Origin: Fen-7 sp041494285
Lineage (GTDB): Archaea; Halobacteriota; Methanosarcinia; Methanotrichales; Methanotrichaceae
NCBI GenBank assembly: GCA_041494285.1
Contig: JBGQAL010000170.1
Coordinates: 1-5,555, forward strand
Reading direction: 5' to 3'
Length of the DNA: 5,555 nucleotides
Shown here: piece by piece, positions 1 to 5,555 of the stretch
How positions within the stretch are numbered: the stretch's first letter is position 1
Layout of the letters: every line of letters starts with the position of its first letter
The notes under the pieces: generated by a model
The model's database searches: none
What the model saw: only the letters and a program-made list of their open reading frames with translations
What the model was told of the DNA's origin: nothing
Position numbers and translations under genes: made by a program

Positions 1-749
1 AAGACGAGATCATCAAGATCGCCTACGAGTACGGGGTCCAGATCAACTACCTGCCTTACTTAATGCTGATCTGTGCGGCTACTCTGACGGCCATCTACAC
101 ATTCAGGCTCTGGTTCGTCGCTTTTACCGGCGAGCCGAGGTCAGACTACCACAAGCATGAGTCTCCGTGGATAATGATCGGACCGCTTGTTCTCCTGGCA
201 GTGTTCGCCCTGGGGTTCGGATTCTTTGCCCAGAGCGGGTTCTATCAGTACCTGGACACTAACTTCGAGCACTACGGTGTCGACTTCCATCAACTGGGTG
301 TCATAGGAGGACACATATCAGAGGCTGGCGCAGCCGGGGGAGAAGGTGCAGGCGAGCCGTTCATCGTCAAGATACTGCCCTACATAATCGCTATAGGCGG
401 AATACTGGTGGCCATGATCTTCTACTACTGGCATAAGCTCGACCCCGGTCTGGTGACCTCGGAGAGAGATCCAATACGAAGGCTCCTGCTGAAGGGTTAC
501 TATCAGCATGAGATCTTCACCGCCTGGTTCGCTGAGACGATGGTATACGGAGTTGCCATTCTCTTCAACTTGATCGACATAAAGATCGTGGACGGCGTCT
601 TGAATAAGATTAGCGAGGTAACCGTTGGATTTGGAGGAAACCTGAGAAAGGTTCAGACGGGAGTGGTACAGAATTACATCACTGCCATAGTACTGGGAAT
701 AGTGGTACTCGTGATAGTGATTGAGATAGGGATGAAGGTGGGATTATGA
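1..749 (+). CDS. nuoL: NADH-quinone oxidoreductase subunit L, C-terminal part (5' end outside window)
   Basis: This is the C-terminal 248 residues of the largest antiporter-like membrane subunit of complex I, which helps turn quinone reduction into proton pumping. The frame is open to the window edge, and the first visible residues (DEII, preceded by a codon ending in AA) fit the conserved SKDEI motif of NuoL, so roughly the first 400 residues lie upstream. Family marks, numbered in the visible part, are FRLWFVAFTGEPR at 34-46 and HESPW at 52-56. Hydrophobic helices follow at about 60-75 and 124-141. A long, more polar stretch from about 156 (DPIRRLLLKGYYQHE) to 220 sits where NuoL carries its lateral helix, and a final membrane helix covers about 226-242. 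The stop overlaps the nuoM start as ATGA (746-749), which implies translational coupling. The internal ATG at 63 is not the start. A related Fpo or Mrp antiporter subunit is possible, but the following nuoM and nuoN favour complex I. Confidence 0.95.
   Translation, partial: DEIIKIAYEYGVQINYLPYLMLICAATLTAIYTFRLWFVAFTGEPRSDYHKHESPWIMIGPLVLLAVFALGFGFFAQSGFYQYLDTNFEHYGVDFHQLGVIGGHISEAGAAGGEGAGEPFIVKILPYIIAIGGILVAMIFYYWHKLDPGLVTSERDPIRRLLLKGYYQHEIFTAWFAETMVYGVAILFNLIDIKIVDGVLNKISEVTVGFGGNLRKVQTGVVQNYITAIVLGIVVLVIVIEIGMKVGL
735..740 (+). promoter_or_regulatory. Ribosome binding site of nuoM within the nuoL 3' end
   Basis: AAGGTG precedes the nuoM ATG by five bases and lies inside the last codons of nuoL. 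Together with the ATGA overlap it suggests coupled translation of the two subunits. Confidence 0.6.
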
Positions 750-2248
750 ACTACATATCTTTGATGATCGCCATCCCACTGATCGGAGCGATTATCTCGT
801 TCTTTACAAGGACTAGAGCCCAGGCGAGGATGGTTGCGCTGATAGCATCGCTGGTACCGCTGGCGATTTCTCTGCAGATGTACATGGGGTTTGACAAGAC
901 TTCCAAGATTATGCAGTTCGTGGAGAGCTATACTTGGATTCCCTCCATCGGTGTGAAATACACCGTCGGAGTTGACGGCATTGGGCTTCCCCTGGTGCTG
1001 CTCTCAACAATAGTCTCCGTCCTGGTCATAATATACTCCTGGGGCGAGGATAAGAGGCCCAACCAGTTCTTTGCACTGCTCCTCTTGAACGAGGTTGGAG
1101 TGCTTGGGGTCTTCACTGCTCTTGACTTCTTCCTGTTCTACATCTTCTGGGAGATAGTGCTCATACCCATGTTCTTCCTGATCGGAGTGTGGGGAGGGCC
1201 GAGAAAGGACTACGCTGCCATAAAGTTCTTCATATACACCCACGTGGCAAGCCTTGTGATGCTCTTGGCGATCTTCGCCCTGTACTTCACATACCGGATG
1301 CCTGACGGGTCGAGGACCTTCGACATGCTGACTCTGTTACAGGCAACAGCCGATCCGAAGATCTTCCCGCCTGGTCTCCTGAACATAATCTTTGCCGGCC
1401 TTCTGCTGGGGTTCCTGGTTAAGATGCCTGCGTTTCCCTTCCATACCTGGTTGCCCGACGCTCACGTCGAAGCGCCAACGGCAGGCTCGGTTGTTCTGGC
1501 AGCTCTACTGCTGAAGATGGGTGGGTACGGCATTTTCAGGGTGATTCTGCCCATCCTCCCCCACGTGAACAAGATCTTCGTGACAGTGATTGCCATAATA
1601 GCAGTCCTGAGCATAGTATACGGAGCGTTTCTGGCTTTATCCCAGAAGGACATCAAGAAACTGGTGGCTTACTCTTCAGTCAGCCACATGGGCTTCGTAA
1701 CTCTGGGAGCGGTGGCCTTCACCTGGATGTCCATCCAGGGTGCCATGTTCCAGCAGTTCTCCCACGGCCTGATAACCTGCGTCCTGTTCATGTCCGCAGG
1801 AACCATCCAGCATACCGTCGGCACAAGGGTCATTGCCGACCTGGGTGGCTTGGCTGACAGGATGCCAAAGTTCGCCTTCCTGATGCTGGCCGGATTCCTG
1901 GCATCCCTGGGGTTGCCGGGTATGAGCGGTTTCGTGGCTGAGTTCATGGTGCTGACCGGATCCTACGCAACGCTGCCGACATTCACCATGATAGTGGTGT
2001 TCATGAGCATTGCAGTCACTGCCGGTTACCACCTGTGGGCAACTCAGAAGGTCCTGTTTGGGCCCATCCTGAAGAAGTATATGCAGGTGCACGATGCCCA
2101 TTCCTACGAGCTGTTCTCCATGAGCATGATAATACTGCTCGCAATACTCTTCGGTGTTCGGCCCAACCTCATCACGGATATAATGGGCGTTGCCGCCTAC
2201 CAGGTGATGGGTCCCGTTGTTACTCTGACCCAGATGGGGGTGATCTGA
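746..2248 (+). CDS. nuoM: NADH-quinone oxidoreductase subunit M
   Basis: This is a complete antiporter-like subunit (500 residues; E. coli NuoM has 509) that forms a proton channel in the membrane arm of complex I. It is hydrophobic throughout and lies in the Proton_antipo_M family. The charged residues of the proton path are all present at a constant offset of 8 from E. coli: Glu136 (in FWEIVLIP), Lys226 (LVKMPAFPFHTWLPDAH region), Lys257 (LLLKMGGYG), His314, His340 and Glu399 (GFVAEF). The loop HTWLPDAHVEAPTAGS at 233-248 is diagnostic of the NuoM/NuoL group, and the length without a lateral-helix extension selects NuoM. The ATG at 746 overlaps the nuoL stop by four bases, and AAGGTG (735-740) lies five bases upstream as ribosome site. 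Only one base separates its stop from nuoN. Arginine is mostly AGG, and ATA is common for isoleucine. Nothing suggests damage. Confidence 0.97.
   Translation: MNYISLMIAIPLIGAIISFFTRTRAQARMVALIASLVPLAISLQMYMGFDKTSKIMQFVESYTWIPSIGVKYTVGVDGIGLPLVLLSTIVSVLVIIYSWGEDKRPNQFFALLLLNEVGVLGVFTALDFFLFYIFWEIVLIPMFFLIGVWGGPRKDYAAIKFFIYTHVASLVMLLAIFALYFTYRMPDGSRTFDMLTLLQATADPKIFPPGLLNIIFAGLLLGFLVKMPAFPFHTWLPDAHVEAPTAGSVVLAALLLKMGGYGIFRVILPILPHVNKIFVTVIAIIAVLSIVYGAFLALSQKDIKKLVAYSSVSHMGFVTLGAVAFTWMSIQGAMFQQFSHGLITCVLFMSAGTIQHTVGTRVIADLGGLADRMPKFAFLMLAGFLASLGLPGMSGFVAEFMVLTGSYATLPTFTMIVVFMSIAVTAGYHLWATQKVLFGPILKKYMQVHDAHSYELFSMSMIILLAILFGVRPNLITDIMGVAAYQVMGPVVTLTQMGVI
2239..2245 (+). promoter_or_regulatory. 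Ribosome binding site deciding the nuoN GTG start
   Basis: GGTGATC lies inside the last codons of nuoM, four bases before GTG at 2250. It pairs with the conserved 3' end of 16S rRNA in both bacteria and archaea. Its spacing supports GTG over the ATG 18 bases further in. Confidence 0.7.
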
Positions 2249-2249
2249 A

Positions 2250-3731
2250 GTGGATCTAGGATACTACATGCCCGTTGGAGCCGAGGCTCTGCTTACGGCC
2301 CTTGCGGTGCTGGTGATTCTGCTTGGATCGCTCATGAAGAAGAACGGCAACCTGATGGGCTACCTGAGCTTGGTGGGACTGGTCGTGTCCCTTGGGTTGG
2401 TAATGAGCGCCAAGCTCGGACGGGTATTCTTCTTCGACACCATATCTGTCGATGCCCTGTCCCAGTTCTTCAAGGCGGTCTTCATCGTTGTCTCTATACT
2501 GGTGGTGATCGCCTCTCTGTCCAGGTACAAGGATGCCAAAGGCGCCGATGAGTTCTACGCTCTGCTGCTTCTGGCCACTGTTGGAATGATGGTGGTTTCA
2601 AGCTCCATCGATCTGGTCACCCTGTTCGTTGGGTTCGAGCTGGCGAGCCTTTCCACTTACGCCTTGGCAGCCTTTGACAAGTCGAAGAGGAACCTTGAGG
2701 CGGCCATGAAGTACTTCATCTTCGGGTCTGTCTCTTCGGCTTTTATGCTCTTCGGCTTCTCGCTGCTCTACGGCATGGCTGGGACGACGAAGATTGCAGG
2801 GATTGCTTCTGCAGCCTTGTCCAACTTTGCTCCGGCTACTCTCGTGGCCCTGATCTTCGTGATCGCAGGGTTCGCCTTCAAGATGGCTCTTGTTCCCTTC
2901 CACATGTGGGCTCCCGATACCTACGAGGGTGCGCCCTCCCTGGTTTCAGGGTTGCTCGCAGCAGGCTCCAAGAAGATGGGGTTTGCAGCGGCCTTCAGGG
3001 TGATATTCGTGGCCCTGTTAGCCCTGAGACTGGAATGGTACCTGGCCTTTGCCATCCTGGCAGCTCTGACCATGACTCTGGGCAACGTTCTGGCCATCTG
3101 GCAGAACAACGTGCGGAGGATCTTCGCCTACTCAAGCGTTGCTCAGGCCGGGTACATGGCCATGACCTTTGTCGTCGTGGGCGCAGCGCTCGGTCAGCCT
3201 AACGGGGCAGCAATTGCTCAGAACAGCATAGCTGGTGGCTTGCTCCTGATCCTTGGTCACGCCCTGATGAAGATGGGAGCCTTCATTGCAGCGGCGGTCG
3301 TCGGCTACATGGTCTTAAAGGACGGACTGAAGGAGGGAAGCGACCCGGACGACATATCGAACTATGCAGGCCTCGGAAGGCGCGCGCCCATAACGGCGTT
3401 CTGTCTGTTAATCTTCATGTTCGCCCTGGCCGGAATTCCGCCTACAGCCGGGTACATAGGCAAGTTCGTGCTCTTTGGCTCGGCCATCAACGCCGGACTT
3501 GTGTGGCTTGCAGTGCTTGCAATCCTCAACAGCGCTCTGTCGCTGTACTATTACCTGAGGATCATCAGCTACATGTATCTGAAGGAGCCAACAGGACCGA
3601 AGATCTCAGAGCCCAAGGGATACGCAGTTGCCTTGATCCTGACATTGATCGGGGTCATCGGTATCGGCGTCTACCCGCAGCCGTTCTACAACTGGGCTAT
3701 GCAGGCAGCAGCAGTTCTGCTGCCTCACTAA
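2250..3731 (+). CDS. nuoN: NADH-quinone oxidoreductase subunit N
   Basis: This is the third antiporter-like membrane subunit of complex I, complete at 493 residues and in the usual NuoN size range. By motif alignment with E. coli NuoN, the proton-path residues are Glu130 (FVGFELASLSTYAL), Lys154 (EAAMKYFIFGS), Lys211 (FAFKMALVPFHMWAPDTYEGAP), Lys241 (GSKKMGF) and Lys405 (GYIGKF). HMWAPDTYEGAP at 218-229 is a clear NuoN signature. The GTG start is chosen because GGTGATC (2239-2245), a close match to the anti-16S sequence, ends four bases before it, and because it follows the nuoM stop by one base. Met7 is the first ATG alternative. It is the last gene of the operon: the coding end runs into a hairpin and T-run, and the DNA turns AT-rich at once. 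Codon use matches nuoM. Confidence 0.97.
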   Translation: MDLGYYMPVGAEALLTALAVLVILLGSLMKKNGNLMGYLSLVGLVVSLGLVMSAKLGRVFFFDTISVDALSQFFKAVFIVVSILVVIASLSRYKDAKGADEFYALLLLATVGMMVVSSSIDLVTLFVGFELASLSTYALAAFDKSKRNLEAAMKYFIFGSVSSAFMLFGFSLLYGMAGTTKIAGIASAALSNFAPATLVALIFVIAGFAFKMALVPFHMWAPDTYEGAPSLVSGLLAAGSKKMGFAAAFRVIFVALLALRLEWYLAFAILAALTMTLGNVLAIWQNNVRRIFAYSSVAQAGYMAMTFVVVGAALGQPNGAAIAQNSIAGGLLLILGHALMKMGAFIAAAVVGYMVLKDGLKEGSDPDDISNYAGLGRRAPITAFCLLIFMFALAGIPPTAGYIGKFVLFGSAINAGLVWLAVLAILNSALSLYYYLRIISYMYLKEPTGPKISEPKGYAVALILTLIGVIGIGVYPQPFYNWAMQAAAVLLPH

Positions 3732-3739
3732 ATTTTTTT
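3703..3739 (+). terminator. Hairpin plus T-run ending the nuo operon
   Basis: AGGCAGCAG (3703-3711) and CTGCTGCCT (3717-3725) form a perfect 9-bp stem with the 5-base loop CAGTT. Seven T residues follow at 3733-3739, and a further six at 3750-3755. The stem lies within the last codons of nuoN and the stop codon falls between stem and T-run. The 7-base gap between stem and T-run is longer than in a standard bacterial intrinsic terminator. If the host is an archaeon, the T-runs alone could end transcription and the stem could be incidental, since GCAGCAGCAG also encodes a run of alanines. Confidence 0.6.
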
Positions 3740-3961
3740 AAATTATGAATTTTTTGCTTTAATTCACTTTAGATAAGAGCCCATAACTTTTCTTCTTGAA
3801 CCTCAAACTCATTTGTTTTCTTTAGAAGGCTTAAACTTGAAAATACTAATAATAGGATTTTTGAATTAGATAATATCTTTACCTGGCAAGCTCGTTATCG
3901 AGCGAATGAGGCTAGACGAATTGATCCCAGTCATCAATAGCTGCAACCGCTTGCTCCACTG
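3732..3961. other. AT-rich convergent intergenic region
   Basis: These 230 bases lie between the 3' ends of nuoN and the protease gene, so both transcription units must end here. Besides the T-runs after nuoN there is a short perfect stem, GCTCG/CGAGC with loop TTAT, at 3890-3903. It could help end the minus-strand message, but no T-run follows directly in that direction. The part nearest the protease (about 3885-3960) is visibly richer in G+C than the rest and holds a 17-codon frame that overlaps the protease stop. No RNA gene or longer coding region is recognisable. Confidence 0.5.
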
Positions 3962-3965
3962 TCAT
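3912..3965 (-). CDS. Possible 17-residue frame overlapping the protease stop, or the protease's lost C-terminal tail
   Basis: On the minus strand the protease TGA overlaps an ATG as ATGA. The frame opened there reads MTVEQAVAAIDDWDQFV and ends in TAG. The peptide is acidic and helix-like, and joined to the protease end (LLEEALARR) it would make a natural continuation. Two readings are possible: a tiny coupled gene, or the original end of the protease separated by a one-base frameshift near 3965. There is no clear ribosome site of its own. A chance open frame is also possible because it is so short. Confidence 0.2.
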   Translation of the reverse strand: MTVEQAVAAIDDWDQFV

Positions 3966-4885
3966 CTTCTCGCAAGGGCTTCCTCAAGAAGTCCTTTTCC
4001 ATATTCAATTGATGTAGTGTATCCGATACCTACTTGAGTGACATCTCCTATTAATCTGAGATTTGCGTTATATGTTTCGACTGATAAGCGAATTGGATCA
4101 CCATCCCCTAATGTCATAACCGGAGAATAATTCGAAGGCAATTTCAAGAACTGATTTTCATTAACAGAAGCATATCTTGCGTTTATAATCCCAATAACTT
4201 CTCCGGTATCTGCTGAAAAAACAGGGCCTCCACTATTGCCCTGATTTATGAAGGCATCTACAGTATAAATATCAATATATTCTCCGTTTTCCTCAAATTG
4301 AAATTTACCCTTTCCTGAAATGATACCTTTATTAGTTATTGGTGAATTCATAATCAGAGGAAAGCCAATAAATCCGATATCCAATCCCTCTGCGAATTTA
4401 TCATATTCTCCCAAGACGACATGCGGAAGTCTATTACCTTCGATTTTTAGTAAAGCAACATCTGAATCATTATTTGAAGAAATTATTTTTGCTTCATAAG
4501 GCTGAAGTTTACCACTTTGGTAAACTTGGATTTTGTCCTTTGCTTCTTTAACAACATGATTAGCTGTTAGAATATAGCCATTCTCTGTAACTATAAATCC
4601 AGTTCCTTTTGAGAAAACTTTATTTTGACTTGCAATATATTCTCCACCCATAAATGGAAGCTCAGAACGATTTGTTTCTGCAAGAATCATTACAACTGCT
4701 GGTTTAATTTTTTCCACATTTTTGGAAAAATTGTTCTTCATTATAACCTTTTCTTCCTTGATGGTTTCCAAATTATCTATCTTATAATTGAAGTAAATAA
4801 ATAGACTACCTATTAAAATTATTGTAATCGCAGTGGGAATCCAACTTCTGAATTTTTCTGTCATGATCATAGTCAGATTATACAT
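3962..4885 (-). CDS. Membrane-anchored trypsin/HtrA-like serine protease without PDZ domain
   Basis: This is a serine endopeptidase of the S1C (HtrA/Deg) type, probably tethered with its catalytic domain outside the cytoplasm. Numbered from the longest frame (307 residues), there is a basic start, one membrane helix at about 15-32 (IPTAITIILIGSLFIYF region), a linker, then the protease fold. The triad is intact: His110 in LTANHVV, Asp142 in SDVALLKI and Ser218 in NQGNSGGPV. The His-Asp-Ser spacing (32 and 76) is close to that of DegP. GTGFIVTENGYILTANH at 94-110 is the typical entry to the fold. GIGYTTSIEYGKGLLEEAL at 286-304 matches the HtrA segment after the active site, but about 45 extra residues separate it from GEVIGI, and no PDZ domain follows. 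The longest frame starts at 4885 (Met1), but Met6 (4870) or Met8 (4864) fits the promoter-like element upstream better. None has a Shine-Dalgarno site. Arginine is mainly AGA, unlike the AGG of the nuo genes. The substrate is unknown. Confidence 0.88.
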   Translation of the reverse strand: MYNLTMIMTEKFRSWIPTAITIILIGSLFIYFNYKIDNLETIKEEKVIMKNNFSKNVEKIKPAVVMILAETNRSELPFMGGEYIASQNKVFSKGTGFIVTENGYILTANHVVKEAKDKIQVYQSGKLQPYEAKIISSNNDSDVALLKIEGNRLPHVVLGEYDKFAEGLDIGFIGFPLIMNSPITNKGIISGKGKFQFEENGEYIDIYTVDAFINQGNSGGPVFSADTGEVIGIINARYASVNENQFLKLPSNYSPVMTLGDGDPIRLSVETYNANLRLIGDVTQVGIGYTTSIEYGKGLLEEALARR

Positions 4886-5110
4886 TGACTATTTAGATAA
4901 TTCGGCGTCGTTCTAATCCAACATAGGACTTTTTAGTTTAGCTACAGAAATTTGATAATCGGTACATGTTGGACTAATAGCCCCGATTTGATGAATTCTT
5001 ATCGCCTTGGTATGAAGATGCAGAGTTTGGGATTCTAAATGGGCATTGGCTATCCCTTATTCTCTAAAGTGTTCCACCGACGATGTAGGCATAATTAATG
5101 TAATACAAAT
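4886..5110. other. AT-rich gap between the two minus-strand genes
   Basis: These 225 bases separate the small membrane gene from the protease gene. They hold the protease promoter candidate and an 8-bp inverted repeat, TCCAACAT (4917-4924) and ATGTTGGA (4966-4973), just upstream of it. A shorter pair, AATCGG (4957-4962) and CCGATT (4983-4988), lies nearby. On the minus strand the frames are broken by frequent stops, and I see no RNA gene. The gap and the separate promoter candidate suggest the two genes are not one tight operon. Confidence 0.5.
4890..4906 (-). promoter_or_regulatory. Putative archaeal-type promoter of the protease gene (BRE/TATA-like)
   Basis: Read on the minus strand, GCCGAATTATCTAAATA lies 20-36 bases before Met6 of the protease. 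An archaeal start site about 25 bases past an AT-rich TATA-like core would put the RNA start just before Met6 or Met8 and after Met1. This argues for the shorter protein and a very short leader. The TATA core is imperfect, so the call rests partly on its likeness to the element before the next minus-strand gene. Confidence 0.35.
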
Positions 5111-5434
5111 TTATTTTTCTTTTTTGCGCTCCAATTTTAGTCTATATACTGCCAGAAGAGTTGTAATAATTGTGCAAAGAACAACAATTATCGTAAGCCA
5201 ATCGATAGGTTTCTCATTCTTAATTAGCGCTAAATTTATCACTTCAGATATATTTATCGTATTCGGGCGATCCTTTCCTGTGCGATCACGGTAAATATAA
5301 TCTATGAAAGAATTCGCGAAAAGATGGTACTTAGCAGAAGCCGTATTTGCCGATGGTTTTATCCAAAATTGATCCGTGATATATTCATCTTTTTCCCCAA
5401 AATTGCCTATATCATAACCTAAACTCCGGGGCAA
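5111..5434 (-). CDS. Small single-pass membrane protein of unknown function, possibly the remainder of a broken gene
   Basis: I do not recognise the family. The frame gives 107 residues if opened at TTG (5434). It has a polar N-terminal part of about 78 residues with many aromatics (TDQFWIKP, AKYHLFANSFIDYIYRDR). One membrane helix covers about 79-97 (WLTIIVVLCTIITTLLAVY), and a strongly basic tail (RLKLERKKEK) follows. The positive-inside rule puts the tail in the cytoplasm and the polar part outside. The TTG comes straight after an in-frame TAA and has no ribosome site, so it is a poor start. The same frame runs on upstream of that TAA to an ATG at 5470 with a good TATA-like box, so the intact gene may have been 5470-5111 with a stop at codon 12. 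Arginine is mostly CGN. No predicted partner is evident beyond the protease downstream. Confidence 0.5.
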   Translation of the reverse strand: MPRSLGYDIGNFGEKDEYITDQFWIKPSANTASAKYHLFANSFIDYIYRDRTGKDRPNTINISEVINLALIKNEKPIDWLTIIVVLCTIITTLLAVYRLKLERKKEK

Positions 5435-5437
5435 TTA

Positions 5438-5470
5438 ATAACTATACGAAACTATAATGTCTTCAGACAT
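5438..5470 (-). other. Short open frame MSEDIIVSYSY, likely original start of the small membrane gene
   Basis: On the minus strand, ATG at 5470 opens eleven codons (MSEDIIVSYSY) that end in TAA at 5437-5435, in the same frame as the 107-residue membrane protein. A TTTATAAG box begins 24 bases upstream, the spacing of an archaeal leaderless start. I read it as the true N-terminus of that gene cut off by a nonsense change. A sequencing error or a separate leader peptide is also possible. Confidence 0.4.
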
Positions 5471-5486
5471 CGATAAGAAAATCAAG

Positions 5487-5499
5487 CTTATAAATCGGC
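5487..5499 (-). promoter_or_regulatory. TATA-like promoter of the small membrane gene
   Basis: On the minus strand, GCCGATTTATAAG ends 16 bases before the ATG at 5470, with the first T of TTTATAAG 24 bases before it. This is the form and spacing of an archaeal BRE/TATA element on a leaderless transcript. The first ten bases, GCCGATTTAT, differ at one position from the element upstream of the protease (GCCGAATTAT). Confidence 0.45.
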
Positions 5500-5521
5500 A
5501 TGGTTACTACTCTTAACCATG
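5499..5521. repeat. Perfect 8-bp inverted repeat upstream of the small membrane gene
   Basis: CATGGTTA (5499-5506) and TAACCATG (5514-5521) are exact reverse complements around the 7-base loop CTACTCT. The repeat abuts the promoter candidate of the minus-strand gene. It could be a regulator site or a weak terminator stem for a gene beyond the window edge, but no T-run follows on the minus strand. Function is not shown. Confidence 0.4.
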
Positions 5522-5555
5522 ACCTATTACCTATCGGACCCTTAATTGGGGCTGA

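Noticed and set aside
63..749. nuoL starting at the ATG at 63
   Set aside because: The same frame is open back to base 3 and encodes a conserved NuoL segment (DEII and onward), so the gene simply enters from the left edge.
1676..2101. 141-codon minus-strand frame within nuoM
   Set aside because: It is the antisense of a well-conserved membrane protein gene, has no family features, and is rich in His, Gln and Gly as expected of a shadow frame.
2598..3202. Frames of about 100 codons on both strands within nuoN
   Set aside because: They overlap the fully conserved nuoN frame and show charged, low-hydrophobicity shadow composition with no motif or start site.
3759..3812. Minus-strand 17-codon frame MSLRFKKKSYGLLSKVN in the convergent gap
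   Set aside because: It is too short, has no ribosome site or promoter, and lies in AT-rich DNA where such frames are expected by chance.
5046..5294. 82-codon plus-strand frame opposite the small membrane gene
   Set aside because: It has no ribosome site or family resemblance and lies antisense to the membrane protein frame, whose hydrophobic helix and basic tail are more protein-like. The choice is not certain because both are short.
5522..5538. Tandem ACCTATT/ACCTATC near the right edge
   Set aside because: There are only two imperfect 7-base copies, too little to call a repeat.
3741..5555. tRNA, rRNA, CRISPR array or insertion sequence ends in the AT-rich block
   Set aside because: I found no cloverleaf-like arms with a T-loop, no regularly spaced repeats, and no terminal inverted repeats with a transposase frame.

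Overview
The window shows two blocks with different strand and base composition. The left two thirds (1-3731, plus strand) is the end of a respiratory complex I operon: the C-terminal part of nuoL (cut by the window edge), complete nuoM and complete nuoN. They are packed as ATGA overlap, then a 1-base gap, and end in a hairpin plus T-run. These encode the three antiporter-like membrane subunits, which form the proton-pumping arm and sit side by side in the membrane.

The right third (3732-5555) is AT-rich and loosely spaced. Its recognisable genes lie on the minus strand, convergent with the nuo operon. They are a membrane-anchored trypsin/HtrA-like serine protease with no PDZ domain (3962-4885; the true start is probably 15 or 21 bases inside that frame) and a small single-pass membrane protein of unknown function (5111-5434). 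The small gene may be the remainder of a longer frame that opened at 5470 and is now broken by an in-frame TAA. As a composition check, the 60 bases from 2401 hold 31 G+C, whereas the 60 bases from 4141 hold 17. Arginine is mostly AGG in the nuo genes but mostly AGA or CGN in the right-hand genes. The right block therefore looks like accessory or acquired DNA next to a conserved operon.

The organism cannot be named. AGG and ATA codons are heavily used in the nuo genes. Both minus-strand genes have a GCCGA-(A/T)-TTAT element at about the spacing of an archaeal BRE/TATA box for leaderless or short-leader transcripts, and neither has a Shine-Dalgarno site. Together these point to an archaeon, possibly of a Thermoplasmata-like lineage, but a bacterium is not excluded. 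The nuo genes themselves do have GGTG-type ribosome sites.

No clearly new multi-gene system can be demonstrated. The points most worth a second look are the broken start of the small membrane gene, the shared promoter-like element, a 17-codon frame overlapping the protease stop, the unusual C-terminal part of the protease, and the sharp composition switch just after nuoN.
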